From Streptomyces typhae (GTDB lineage: Bacteria; Actinomycetota; Actinomycetes; Streptomycetales; Streptomycetaceae): a stretch of DNA of 64,000 nt. A model generated the notes under the pieces. The model made no database searches. It saw only the letters and a list, made by a program, of their open reading frames with translations, and was not told where the DNA came from. Both the position numbers and the translations under genes were made by a program. The stretch lies in contig NZ_WPNZ01000003.1 of assembly GCF_009755605.1 (NCBI RefSeq), forward strand, positions 248,001 through 312,000. The letters run 5' to 3'. Of the stretch, positions 8,469 through 16,753 are shown in pieces; within the stretch, counting starts at the first letter, position 1, and every line of letters begins with the position of its first letter.

Positions 8469-9137
8469 CGGTGTCTCGGCGAAGGAGTCCTCTGTGGGAG
8501 GGTCGGCGTTTTTCGGGTGCGCGGTGGTCGGGGCGGGGTGCGGTGCCTGGGGCGGGTGCGCGGTAGGGGGCAGGTGAGCGGGTCGGGCGCTGCGGCGACG
8601 CGGGTGGAACAGACGCGACGCAGGTGGGAACAGATAACCGGACGCTTGTCCGGGAATCATCTTCCCAACCCCTTACCCCCAAGGGTACGGCGGCACTCCT
8701 CCCTTGCCCAGATCCTGCCCCGGCGCTGACCGGAGCCCGCCCGGGGCGGCCCCGGGCGCCGCCCGGTCCCCACGGGGCCCGGTCGAGGCCTCACGGCGGC
8801 CTCGCGGCATTCACCGGAGCATGCATGAGCCGGGCCCGGAGCGCAATGGCGGCTGCCCCGTACAGGCGGTTTGCGCCCGGTTCGCGCGCGGGCCCCCTTC
8901 CGGCCAGTGACCGGCGGGTCGGCCGCGCGTTGAACCCGTGAAACCACTCTTTCGGAGACATCCGCATCGACGTCCGTATCGACATCCGTGTCGACATCCG
9001 CACGACCCGCGCACCGCCCTCGACACCGACCCCGCACCGCTCGGGGACGCCCGCGATCACCGCGGTGCCACACCGAGCCCGACCGTCCCGGCCGCCCGGC
9101 AGGGCGGGCCCGCAACCACCGCCGCAGGGAGCACTCC
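8469..9137. other. Long non-coding gap between usp and the small membrane gene
   Basis: About 670 bp without a convincing gene. It holds two near-identical 20-bp direct repeats (GCGACGCGGGTGGAACAGAC type) around 8594-8636, a GC-rich imperfect hairpin at 8739-8757 and the 12-bp tandem repeats at 8958-9005. Open frames across it are low-complexity Arg/Pro/Ala and look like shadows of GC-rich DNA. It probably contains promoters for both flanking divergent genes. Confidence 0.6.
8958..9005 (+). repeat. Four 12-bp tandem repeats
   Basis: Four consecutive copies of ACATCCGTATCG with one or two changes each. They lie 133 bp before the next start codon, outside any supported gene. Confidence 0.8.
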
Positions 9138-9617
9138 GTGCCAGCACCGTCCAGCGCCGCTCCGGCCACAGGCCGCCGCAGGGCCCGTGAAAGGCAGCGT
9201 GAAGGGGCACGCGAGGGGGCACGCGAGGCGGCGCGCCACGGGGCGCGCGACCGCCGGGACGCCGAGTCCGCCGGAGCCTCCGGGGGCGCCGGGTCGCGGG
9301 GCGCGCGCGCTGCCGGAGCGCCTGCGACCGCCCCGCAGGAGTCGGCGAGCGACGTCGTCCGCTGGGCCGCTTTCTCGTGCGTTCTGGTTCCCGTCGTCCT
9401 CGTGGGGTACGGGACCTCCCTGGCGGGTGCGGGCGGGGCGGCCCTGGGCCTGGCCGCCGTGACCGGGGTGTGCCGGGTGCTGCTCCAGCAGTCCGAGCGC
9501 GGGGCGGCACGGGCTCGGGCGCAGCGGGCCGCGGGCGGCCGGGAACGGCGTCGGCGAGCGGCGCCGGGGGCGCATCGGGGCGGCCGCAGGACGGGGCCGG
9601 GTGCGCCGGTGGACTGA
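9138..9617 (+). CDS. Small membrane protein of unknown function upstream of adpA
   Basis: 159 aa. Residues 1-75 are Arg/Ala-rich and hydrophilic, including repeated REGAREGAREAA. About residues 78-122 form one or two hydrophobic segments (WAAFSCVLVPVVLVGYG, then GGAALGLAAVTGVCRVLL), followed by a basic Arg-rich tail. I do not recognise a family. The GTG at 9138 has AGGGAG 6 bases upstream, the best start in the frame. The gene runs in the same direction as adpA, 396 bp upstream. The hydrophobic block in otherwise shadow-like Arg-rich DNA is the main argument that it is real. Confidence 0.6.
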   Translation: MPAPSSAAPATGRRRARERQREGAREGAREAARHGARDRRDAESAGASGGAGSRGARAAGAPATAPQESASDVVRWAAFSCVLVPVVLVGYGTSLAGAGGAALGLAAVTGVCRVLLQQSERGAARARAQRAAGGRERRRRAAPGAHRGGRRTGPGAPVD

Positions 9618-9870
9618 CTGATTCCCACGCACTTCTCCGAATGTTTTCAGCCAACTTCCCGGTCGTCGGCATTCCCTGGCCGAACAGGGGGTCAACCCAC
9701 GTCCCACCAGGGGTGAAAGGAGCGCGAAAGGGCGCTGCACCCTACGTTGACCGGCCACTGGCACAAGGCGCACTTCCCTGGGCGCTCCACGAGTGCGACG
9801 CTTCGTGATCGAATGCTTCACGCCAAGTTGCCATGTCGACAATGCGCCGGGTGCTGAACTGGTCACAGCG

Positions 9871-9884
9871 GCGTCACGTGACGC
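9871..9884. promoter_or_regulatory. 14-bp palindrome in the adpA upstream region
   Basis: GCGTCACGTGACGC is a perfect palindrome 130 bp before the adpA ATG. It sits immediately before TAGATT (9886-9891), a plausible -10 element, so a bound protein would cover the promoter. adpA is known to be controlled by gamma-butyrolactone receptors, BldD and AdpA itself; which of these, if any, reads this site is not shown by the sequence. The 396-bp gap 9618-10013 holds no other supported feature. Confidence 0.5.
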
Positions 9885-10013
9885 AGTAGATTCGATCTTG
9901 ACTGTAGTACGGCGGGGGACTGGTGGAGGACCGAGGGGAAACGTGCAGGAGCGACAGGCCCAGGAAGCACGTCAAGAACAGGGAGCCGAGACCACCGAGG
10001 GGGGCTTAGCGCC

Positions 10014-11288
10014 ATGAGCCACGACTCCACTGCCGTGCAGGAAGCCGCGGCGCGGAAACTCTCCGGGCGGCGCCGCCGGGAAATCGTCGCGGTGCTGCTC
10101 TTCAGCGGTGGTCCCATCTTCGAGAGTTCCATACCACTCTCCGTGTTCGGTATCGACCGACAGGACGCGGGAGTGCCTCGTTACCGGCTGCTGGTGTGCG
10201 CCGGAGAGGAGGGGCCGCTGCGGACCACCGGCGGCCTCGAACTGACCGCGCCCCACGGGTTGGAGGCGATCTCCCGGGCGGGCACCGTAGTGGTGCCGGC
10301 CTGGCGTTCGATCACATCGCCGCCCCCGCTGGAGGCACTGGACGCGCTGCGCCGCGCGCACGAGGAGGGCGCACGCATCGTCGGCCTGTGCACCGGCGCG
10401 TTCGTCCTGGCCGCGGCCGGTTTACTGGACGGCCGCCCGGCGACGACGCACTGGATGTACGCGCCGACGCTCGCCAAGCGCTATCCGTCCGTCCACGTCG
10501 ATCCGCGCGAGCTGTTCGTCGACGACGGGGACGTCCTCACCTCGGCCGGAACCGCGGCCGGAATCGATCTCTGTCTGCACATCGTGCGCACGGACCACGG
10601 CAACGAGGCGGCGGGCGCGCTCGCCCGCAGGCTGGTCGTGCCGCCGCGCAGGGCGGGCGGCCAGGAGCGCTACCTGGACAGGTCGCTCCCGGAGGAGATC
10701 GGCGCCGATCCGCTGGCCGAGGTCGTGGCCTGGGCCCTGGAGCACCTCCACGAGCAGTTCGACGTGGAGACTCTGGCCGCCCGCGCCTATATGAGCCGAC
10801 GCACGTTCGACCGGCGTTTCCGCTCACTGACGGGGAGCGCTCCCCTGCAGTGGCTGATCACCCAGCGGGTGCTGCAGGCCCAGCGGCTCCTGGAGACCTC
10901 CGACTACTCCGTCGACGAGGTCGCCGGGCGCTGCGGCTTCCGGTCGCCCGTCGCGCTGCGCGGTCACTTCCGGCGCCAGCTCGGCTCCTCGCCCGCCGCC
11001 TACCGCGCCGCCTACCGGGCGCGCAGGCCGCAGAGCGAGCGTGCCCTGGAGTCGGCGGCGGTCGCCATGTCCGCCGCGCCGTCCATGGTGACGGCCGAGG
11101 GGCCGGGGCCCGGTCCGGGCGGGAATCCGGGTCTGACCCCGGGCCCCGTGCCGACCCAGACCCGGCGCACCGCGGCGGCCAGCTCGCTCGGTGCCACGGC
11201 GTCCCTGCCGATGGAGGCAGGCAAACCGCACTCCGACGCCTACGCGCCGAGCCGCACTCCCCTGCCCGGTCAGAGGAGCGCGCCGTAG
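10014..11288 (+). CDS. adpA: AdpA, central AraC-family developmental regulator
   Basis: 424 aa. Residues about 20-190 are a DJ-1/PfpI (GATase1-like) dimerisation domain with the nucleophile elbow GLCTGAF. Residues about 225-325 carry two AraC helix-turn-helix motifs ([20 protein letters not shown] and [22 protein letters not shown]). The long Gly/Pro-rich C-terminal tail is probably disordered. This is the AdpA/BldH architecture that controls aerial growth and secondary metabolism. A TTA leucine codon lies at 10422-10424 (codon 137, in GLLDG), so translation should need the bldA tRNA. orn starts 10 bp downstream, as in other streptomycetes. Confidence 0.96.
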   Translation: MSHDSTAVQEAAARKLSGRRRREIVAVLLFSGGPIFESSIPLSVFGIDRQDAGVPRYRLLVCAGEEGPLRTTGGLELTAPHGLEAISRAGTVVVPAWRSITSPPPLEALDALRRAHEEGARIVGLCTGAFVLAAAGLLDGRPATTHWMYAPTLAKRYPSVHVDPRELFVDDGDVLTSAGTAAGIDLCLHIVRTDHGNEAAGALARRLVVPPRRAGGQERYLDRSLPEEIGADPLAEVVAWALEHLHEQFDVETLAARAYMSRRTFDRRFRSLTGSAPLQWLITQRVLQAQRLLETSDYSVDEVAGRCGFRSPVALRGHFRRQLGSSPAAYRAAYRARRPQSERALESAAVAMSAAPSMVTAEGPGPGPGGNPGLTPGPVPTQTRRTAAASSLGATASLPMEAGKPHSDAYAPSRTPLPGQRSAP

Positions 11289-11298
11289 GGTTGGGCGC

Positions 11299-11901
11299 AT
11301 GAACGATCGTATGGTGTGGATCGACTGCGAGATGACCGGGCTCTCGCTGACGGATGACGCACTTATCGAGGTGGCCGCACTGGTCACCGACTCGGAACTG
11401 AACGTGCTCGGCGAAGGTGTGGACATCGTGATCCGCCCGCCGGACGCGGCCCTGGAGACCATGCCCGAGGTGGTGCGGCAGATGCACACCACCTCGGGGC
11501 TCCTCGACGAGCTGGCCGGCGGCACCACGCTGGCCGACGCCGAGGAGCAGGTCCTCACCTACGTCCGGCAGCATGTGAAGGAGCCCCGCAAGGCCCCGCT
11601 GTGCGGCAACTCGGTCGGCACGGACCGCGGCTTCCTGCTGCGGGACATGCCGACCCTGGAGAACTTCCTGCACTACCGCATCGTGGATGTCTCCTCCATC
11701 AAGGAGCTGGCCCGGCGCTGGTACCCGCGGGCGTACTTCAACAGCCCGGACAAGAACGGCAACCACCGGGCCCTCGCCGACATCCGCGAGTCCATCGCGG
11801 AGCTGCGCTACTACCGCGAGGCGATCTTCGTCCCGCAGCCCGGCCCCGACTCGGACACCGCCAAGTCGATCGCGGCCAAGCACGTCCTGCCTGCGGATTA
11901 G
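11299..11901 (+). CDS. orn: Oligoribonuclease
   Basis: 200-aa DEDDh exonuclease. Orn removes nucleotides from 2-5-nt RNAs and from pGpG, finishing RNA and c-di-GMP turnover. DEDD motifs are visible: WIDCEMTGL with Asp and Glu near residue 10, [23 protein letters not shown], and [11 protein letters not shown] with the catalytic His. The ATG at 11299 has GTAGGG about 8 bases upstream. It starts 10 bp after adpA, suggesting cotranscription. In Streptomyces this gene is often called ornA. Confidence 0.95.
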   Translation: MNDRMVWIDCEMTGLSLTDDALIEVAALVTDSELNVLGEGVDIVIRPPDAALETMPEVVRQMHTTSGLLDELAGGTTLADAEEQVLTYVRQHVKEPRKAPLCGNSVGTDRGFLLRDMPTLENFLHYRIVDVSSIKELARRWYPRAYFNSPDKNGNHRALADIRESIAELRYYREAIFVPQPGPDSDTAKSIAAKHVLPAD

Positions 11902-12011
11902 CCCTCCGCGGCGCCCCTGGTACGGGGTCCGGAAAACGCGTGCGCGAGCACCCCTTCGGACCCTGTACACTTTTTCTCGGCCGGTCGGAAGAACGACGAA
12001 GACCGGCTCGT

Positions 12012-12085
12012 GGTGGGTGTAGCTCAGTTGGTAGAGCACCTGGTTGTGGTCCAGGTGGCCGCGGGTTCAAGTCCCGTCACTCACC
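12012..12085 (+). tRNA. tRNA-His (GTG)
   Basis: Cloverleaf with acceptor GTGGGTG/CACTCAC, D arm GCTC..GAGC, anticodon stem CCTGG/CCAGG with loop TTGTGGT (anticodon GTG at 12046-12048) and T arm GCGGGTTCAAGTCCCGT. An extra G precedes position 1 at 12012, the His identity element, opposite C at 12085. CCA is not encoded. TACACT at 11966-11971 could be the -10 element. A hairpin terminator follows. Confidence 0.95.
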
Positions 12086-12091
12086 CTGAAT

Positions 12092-12131
12092 GATCAAGGC
12101 TTGACCTGCGAAAGCAGGTCAGGCCTTGATC
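12092..12131 (+). terminator. tRNA-His terminator
   Basis: Stem GATCAAGGC..TTGACCTGC with GAAA tetraloop and complementary arm, 18 bp with a mismatch, followed by GTTTT at 12132-12136. Begins 6 bp after the tRNA. Confidence 0.9.
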
Positions 12132-12158
12132 GTTTTCCGACGGGCCTCGACCGCTACG

Positions 12159-12647
12159 TCAGCCTCGCCGGGCGGCGCCATCGGGCCACACGACGTCGAC
12201 GTGCAGGCCCGCCTCGCGTGCCGCGTCGACGGTGTCGGCGGTGCCGCCGCCCTTGCCCGAGGGGGGCGTGCCGTCCCACACAGCGACGAGCCGGTCGCCG
12301 CGGCGCAGCAGCTCGGCGTTGGCTGACTCGTACGCCTGCCGGTTGGCTGTCTCGTGCGGCATGGTGACGACCTCGCCCGCCGACTCGATGAGGTGGTCGA
12401 ACACGGCGGCGTGCTCCGGCTTCACCTTCGTCCGCCGGTAGTCCTGCGACGGCACCACGACGACCAGGCGGCCGCCCGCGCCGAGCAGCTCCTCGGCGAA
12501 CAGCGAGTCGGCGCCGGCCGCGATGCACGACACCCCGACGAGCTCGCCCTCGGTGTGCGCCGCGAAGGTGTCCCGCAGCGCAGCGCGTACGAGCGCGACA
12601 GTGTCGTCGGTCAAGTCCATGTGCCCAGTGACGGCGTACGTCGTCAC
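12159..12647 (-). CDS. SLOG/Rossmann-type nucleotide-binding protein
   Basis: 162 aa. The fold pattern resembles SMF/DprA-LOG (SLOG) proteins: YAVTGHMDLT after the first strand, then SCIAAGADSLFAEELL and later strands LVVVVPS and RLVAVWDG. SLOG proteins bind or process nucleotides and nucleic-acid-derived ligands, sometimes in defence or signalling. No partner effector gene is adjacent, so no pathway is proposed. GTG 12647 is chosen because GAGGAG lies 5 bases upstream; GTG 12662 is the alternative. Convergent with the tRNA-His terminator. Family assignment is by pattern only. Confidence 0.7.
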   Translation of the reverse strand: MTTYAVTGHMDLTDDTVALVRAALRDTFAAHTEGELVGVSCIAAGADSLFAEELLGAGGRLVVVVPSQDYRRTKVKPEHAAVFDHLIESAGEVVTMPHETANRQAYESANAELLRRGDRLVAVWDGTPPSGKGGGTADTVDAAREAGLHVDVVWPDGAARRG

Positions 12648-12825
12648 GCTTGCTCCTCTCACCGGCTGGTCAACAGGGCGCGCATCCTATCCCGCACGTC
12701 CCGCAGGTTCCGGTTCGCGTCACGCCCCACCGTGTACGGGTACAGCACGCGCCAAACAGCCCTCACCGGGTGAAGACCCGTTGGGCGTACCGTTCTCAGT
12801 GCGACCTCAAGGACGGAGCGCCCGT

Positions 12826-14079
12826 ATGCCCGGTTCGGTTACCCCTGCGTCCGCACACCCGGGCGAACGACTGCGCGAACTTCGACTCCGCCGGGGGCTG
12901 ACCCAGGAGCGCCTGGCTGAACGCGCCGGTCTGAGCTTGGGAGTTGTGAAGAAGCTCGAGCGGGGCGGAACCGCCCGTCTGGACGCGTACCACTCGCTGG
13001 CCCGAGCGCTGAAGGTTCGTACGTCCGTGCTGTTCGAGTCCCCCGGCCCGCACGCGAACACCCGCACCGACGACGACAACATCGACTTGATGACGCTGCG
13101 TCAGGCCGTCGCACCGCCCGTCACCTTCTCCGGCCGCGTCAGCGCGACCGAGACCGTGGACACGGAACCTGACCTCCCCCGCCTGCAAGCCACCGCCCTC
13201 GAGATCGGAACGGCCTACCACCAGGACCTCTACGACGAGGTCGCCGGACTACTGCCCGGACTCGTGCACGCGGCGCATGCCAGTGTGCGGCACTACGACA
13301 ACGGGCCCGAGCGCTCCGAGGCCCTGCGCATTCGCTCCGACGCGCTCCAGATGGCCGGCCGTTACCTCACGCAGGTCCGCGCCTACGATCTGGCCCACAT
13401 CGCTCTGCGCGACGCCATCGAGGACGCGGTGCGGATCGACGATCTCCAAGGAGTGGCCGCAGCGGTGTATCAGCAGGGCTGGCTGCTGATGCGGCAAGGA
13501 CGTCTCGATGAGGCGGAGCAGGTGAGCATCACCACGGCGGACGCCATCGAACCGCGGATCTCGCGCGCCACCCGGCACTCCCTCGGGGCCTGGGGGAAGT
13601 TGCTGGTGCACGGCAGCGCAGCGGCCGCCCGCAACAACCGCCCTCAGGAAGCACGCGAGATGCTCAGGATCGGCCGCACCGCGGGGGCCGCACTGGGTGC
13701 GGGGCAGGCGGTCGCGGTGTCTTCCTGGGGGCGATTCGACTGGCGCACCGTCGCGTTCCAGGGCATCGAGAACCAGTTGGTGGCGCAGAGACCCGACCGT
13801 GTGCTCGGGCTGTCGGAGCGGATGCCGACGCCGGTCGGCAGGACAGGGCGTCTCTTCATGCGGCGGCACCTGCTCGACGTCGCGCAGGCACACGTCATGC
13901 TGCGGAACGGCGACCAGGCCACGGACATCTTGTGGTCACTGTGGGACGAGACTCCGGAGTGGTTGCGGCACCAGCGTATGGCCAGAGAGACGTTCCATGA
14001 CGCGCTGGGCAAGAGCAAGCGGCGCAGTCTCTCGCCGAAGCAGAGAGAGCTGGCAGCGTTCTTCGGCTCGCAGGACTAG
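12826..14079 (+). CDS. XRE-family regulator with TPR-like sensor region
   Basis: 417 aa. An N-terminal helix-turn-helix (residues about 13-67; LTQERLAERAGLS) is followed by about 330 residues of helical repeats such as AQAHVMLRNGDQATDILW. This architecture is common in actinomycete regulators that pair with a small neighbour protein. GGACGGAG precedes the ATG. Its codon bias is slightly weaker than in core genes, and it sits in the block beside tRNA-His, suggesting acquisition, though no integrase is present. The small genes at 14209, 14720 and 14896 follow in the same direction and may form one unit with it. Confidence 0.85.
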   Translation: MPGSVTPASAHPGERLRELRLRRGLTQERLAERAGLSLGVVKKLERGGTARLDAYHSLARALKVRTSVLFESPGPHANTRTDDDNIDLMTLRQAVAPPVTFSGRVSATETVDTEPDLPRLQATALEIGTAYHQDLYDEVAGLLPGLVHAAHASVRHYDNGPERSEALRIRSDALQMAGRYLTQVRAYDLAHIALRDAIEDAVRIDDLQGVAAAVYQQGWLLMRQGRLDEAEQVSITTADAIEPRISRATRHSLGAWGKLLVHGSAAAARNNRPQEAREMLRIGRTAGAALGAGQAVAVSSWGRFDWRTVAFQGIENQLVAQRPDRVLGLSERMPTPVGRTGRLFMRRHLLDVAQAHVMLRNGDQATDILWSLWDETPEWLRHQRMARETFHDALGKSKRRSLSPKQRELAAFFGSQD

Positions 14080-14208
14080 GGGTCACGTTGCGTGCCTGTT
14101 GCTGCGACAGGCGCCGAGTTACAGCCACGAAGCGTGACTGTTTCGCGTCCACCCATCCGCTTACGTTCGGTGATGAAGTGGTCACCAATGCTGCGGAGGT
14201 GCAGGCAG

Positions 14209-14664
14209 ATGGGACAGGGCAGAGGACCAATCACTGACTGGCTCGCGGGAGCGCATCCGGTACCCCGCCAGGCCGAAGCCGAGTGGGCGAACCACGGAGT
14301 CGCGATGCTGCCCCTCGGCGTGCGTTTCGACGCCCTCCGCGTTCCGCGACGGAGGATCCACGCCGCAGTAGGCAGCGATGAGCAGGGGACAGTGGCACAG
14401 TCCCTGAACGGTTGGCTGCACGGCCCCGTCGTCTTCGACACCCGCACCAACTGCTACTACACGCTCACCGCACCGGACGCCCCCTGGGACAGGCCCGGCG
14501 ACCGCCTCGGGACGGGCATCTACCTGAGCGTCCCACGCGTCGGCCGCCAGATTTCACCAGTTACCTTCTGGGCCGTGCAGCCACAGCGCCCCGGTCAGCT
14601 GTGCGACCCGGCGCACCTCGCCGCCCTGTTGGCGACGGCCGAGCCCCTGACGGTCGAGTCGTGA
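14209..14664 (+). CDS. Prim-pol-like small protein paired with an XRE regulator
   Basis: 151 aa, no signal peptide. It shares a pattern with two other proteins in the window (25848-26390 and 36287-36898): a FDALRVP-like strand, then GPVVFDTR, a hydrophobic strand ending in TAPD, and GTGIYLSVP. This resembles the N-terminal fold of bifunctional primase/polymerases but lacks visible catalytic acidic pairs, so activity is doubtful. The ATG at 14209 has GGAGGT 8 bases upstream; the longer frame from 14092 is not needed. It follows the XRE gene by 129 bp. Confidence 0.7.
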   Translation: MGQGRGPITDWLAGAHPVPRQAEAEWANHGVAMLPLGVRFDALRVPRRRIHAAVGSDEQGTVAQSLNGWLHGPVVFDTRTNCYYTLTAPDAPWDRPGDRLGTGIYLSVPRVGRQISPVTFWAVQPQRPGQLCDPAHLAALLATAEPLTVES

Positions 14665-14719
14665 CCGCGTGCCGCCCGATCAGTCCCACTGACCTGCCGC
14701 TCACGTTCGGAGCACTTGC

Positions 14720-14899
14720 ATGACCGCCACCACCAACCAGCCTCGCTCGCGCGTCGAGGAACTGGAGAGGATCTACCGGGCCCACCTCACCGCCTGCCCC
14801 CGCCAGCACTTCGGCATCCTGACCGACTGCGCTAAGGGACTCCGTCTACGCCGTGCCCTGCACGCCACCCGCGCCACCGCCGACAAGGGAGCACCATGA
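14720..14899 (+). CDS. 59-aa protein of unknown function
   Basis: Short frame MTATTNQPRSRVEELERIYR with a helical N-terminus and one pair of cysteines (residues 26 and 38). Its TGA overlaps the ATG of the next gene (ATGA), which argues that both are translated as a unit. No recognisable family. It lies 55 bp after the prim-pol-like gene. Confidence 0.6.
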   Translation: MTATTNQPRSRVEELERIYRAHLTACPRQHFGILTDCAKGLRLRRALHATRATADKGAP

Positions 14900-15357
14900 C
14901 GCGGGACGTGACCGAGTCCCTGCGGATCTTCGTGGTGCCCGGCGGGATGCTCCTCACGCCGCAGCAGAACGCCGGGCAGGTCTGTGTGTGGTGCCCGCGC
15001 AGCCTGCACCCCGGCGAAGGCGTCGACCTCGGCGGCTCCGGACCCTGGTGGCCGCACGCCTGCCTGTCCTGCTACGAGGCACAGACCCGCGTTCTGGCCA
15101 CCTATCTCGACTGGGCCGATCACGCTGATGGGTGCACGCTCTGCAAGGCCGCCCCGCCATGCGACACCGCCCACACCATGGGCACGGACCACATCGACGC
15201 ACTCTGCCGGATCGCGAAACCCGCGCTGTGCTCGGACTGCCACCGCATCACCGAGCCGCACACATTCCGGCCCCACCGGACAGTCGGCACCAGCGGCATG
15301 CGGTTCGGCTACCTCCACCACAAACCGTGCCACGCCCGCCGACAGTCCGGCGCGTGA
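14896..15357 (+). CDS. Cysteine-rich putative zinc-binding protein
   Basis: 153 aa with 10 cysteines, several in pairs: CVWC near residue 30, CLSC near 56, CTLC near 82, later C..C and a final His-Lys-Pro-Cys. The spacing suggests one or two zinc ribbons. No signal peptide. The family is not recognised. It is translationally coupled to the 59-aa gene and is the last gene of the block beginning with the XRE regulator. It converges on the LacI gene with 78 bp between stops. Confidence 0.7.
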   Translation: MTRDVTESLRIFVVPGGMLLTPQQNAGQVCVWCPRSLHPGEGVDLGGSGPWWPHACLSCYEAQTRVLATYLDWADHADGCTLCKAAPPCDTAHTMGTDHIDALCRIAKPALCSDCHRITEPHTFRPHRTVGTSGMRFGYLHHKPCHARRQSGA

Positions 15358-15435
15358 GCGTCGACGGACGAGGTCAGCGAGCGGAAAGCCACCACGGCGC
15401 CGCCAGGGCGGCATCACCGCGACGACACGGCAACG

Positions 15436-16491
15436 TCACGACGACTCCCTGCACACCAACTCCGTAGGCAACACAATCTGCTGCCGCCCAAGCCGCCGCG
15501 CCGCCGCCGGCCGGGTGTCGGCGATCTCGGCCAGGAGGACGTTCGTCATGGTGCGGCCCATTTCCGCTATGGGCTGGCGGACGCTGGTGAGCGGCGGGTC
15601 CATGTGGCGGGCGATGGCCGAGTCGTCGAAGCCGACCAGGGCCACGTCGTCCGGTATACGGCGTCCGGCCTCGCGGAGCACCTGGCGGGCCCCCGCGGCC
15701 ATCACGTCGGAGCCCGCGAAGACCGCGTCCAGGTCCGGGCGGCGGTCGAGCAGGTCGGCCATCGCGCGGCGGCCGCCGTCCTCGGTGAAGTCGCCGTGGG
15801 CCGTCAGGTCCGAGGGGACCGGGTGGCCCGCCTCCGTGAGCGCCTCCACATAGCCGTCCAGGCGGCGCTGGGCGCCGTACACGTCGAGGCGGCCCGTGAT
15901 CGTGGCTATCGTGCGACGGCCCCGCGCGAGCAGGTGGTCGACGGCGGCCCGCGCGCCCGCGAAGTTGTCGGAGTCCACCGAGGCGAGCGGCTCGTCGGCC
16001 GAGCGGCGGCCGCTGATCACCGCCGGGATCTCCAGCTGCTGGAGCAGGTCCGGCAGCGGGTCGTCGGCGTGCACGGAGACGAGCAGGACGCCGTCCACGC
16101 GGTGCGCCGACAGGTACTGCGCGAGGCTGCGGCGCTCCCGGTCGCCGCCCGCGAACGTCAGCAGGAGCTGCATGTCCGTGTCCGCGAGCGCGGAGCCGAC
16201 GCCGTGGATGATGTCCGAGAAGTACGGCTCGGAGAAGAAACGGGACTCCGGCTCGGGGACGACCACGGCGATGGAGTCGGTGCGGTTCGCGGCGAGCGCG
16301 CGAGCCGCGGTGTTAGGGACATAGCCGAGCTCCGCCACCGCCTCCTCGACGGCCGCGCGCGTGTGCTCACTGACCCGGGGCGATCCGTTGATCACCCGGG
16401 ACACGGTGCCGCGTCCGACACCCGCCCGCACCGCCACTTCCTCCAGCGTGGGCCGTCCCCCGCCGCGCCCCCTGGGCTGACCACTCCCCAT
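15436..16491 (-). CDS. cebR: LacI-family repressor, CebR-like
   Basis: 351 aa. The N-terminal LacI helix-turn-helix (PTLEEVAVRAGVGRGTVSRV) and hinge are followed by a type-1 periplasmic-binding-protein ligand domain. Divergent from a sugar ABC operon that ends in a GH1 beta-glucosidase, with CebR-type boxes before both: this is the layout of the cellobiose/cellotriose-responsive cebR-cebEFG-bglC module of Streptomyces. The symbol is given by analogy; streptomycetes often have more than one such cluster and this could be a paralog with a different ligand. Confidence 0.8.
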   Translation of the reverse strand: MGSGQPRGRGGGRPTLEEVAVRAGVGRGTVSRVINGSPRVSEHTRAAVEEAVAELGYVPNTAARALAANRTDSIAVVVPEPESRFFSEPYFSDIIHGVGSALADTDMQLLLTFAGGDRERRSLAQYLSAHRVDGVLLVSVHADDPLPDLLQQLEIPAVISGRRSADEPLASVDSDNFAGARAAVDHLLARGRRTIATITGRLDVYGAQRRLDGYVEALTEAGHPVPSDLTAHGDFTEDGGRRAMADLLDRRPDLDAVFAGSDVMAAGARQVLREAGRRIPDDVALVGFDDSAIARHMDPPLTSVRQPIAEMGRTMTNVLLAEIADTRPAAARRLGRQQIVLPTELVCRESS

Positions 16492-16624
16492 TCAGTGCCT
16501 CCCCACGACGCGAATCTAACAGCAGGGCCATGACCACCAGCGGCGGCACCGACGGCCCGCAACTCCCGGTGTCCGGTGCCTTGACACCCCTGGGACAAGC
16601 CGCGAACCTTCAAGGCATCACACA

Positions 16625-16638
16625 TGGGAGCGCTCCCA
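16625..16638. promoter_or_regulatory. CebR-type operator upstream of the ABC operon
   Basis: TGGGAGCGCTCCCA, a perfect 14-bp palindrome identical to the CebR consensus. It lies between the divergent regulator and binding-protein genes, 116 bp before the latter's ATG. TTGACA at 16581-16586 is a possible -35 element, so the operator would lie just downstream of the transcription start. Confidence 0.9.
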
Positions 16639-16753
16639 CCCTACCCGGCTCTTACACGCCCCGCACGTTCCGCCCGAGCCATATTCCGACAATTCCCGCA
16701 TGCAGGGCGGGAGTTGCGCCGTGGCCGGCACGTCCGGGCTCCAGGAGGACGCA

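Noticed and set aside
9793..10017. 74-aa frame immediately upstream of adpA, overlapping its ATG
   Set aside because: No ribosome site, atypical composition, and it covers the likely adpA promoter and palindrome; more probably non-coding leader.
12012..12085. tRNA-His as an attachment site of an integrative element
   Set aside because: No second copy of the tRNA 3' end and no integrase gene was found up to 16.5 kb; kept only as a possible remnant in the findings.
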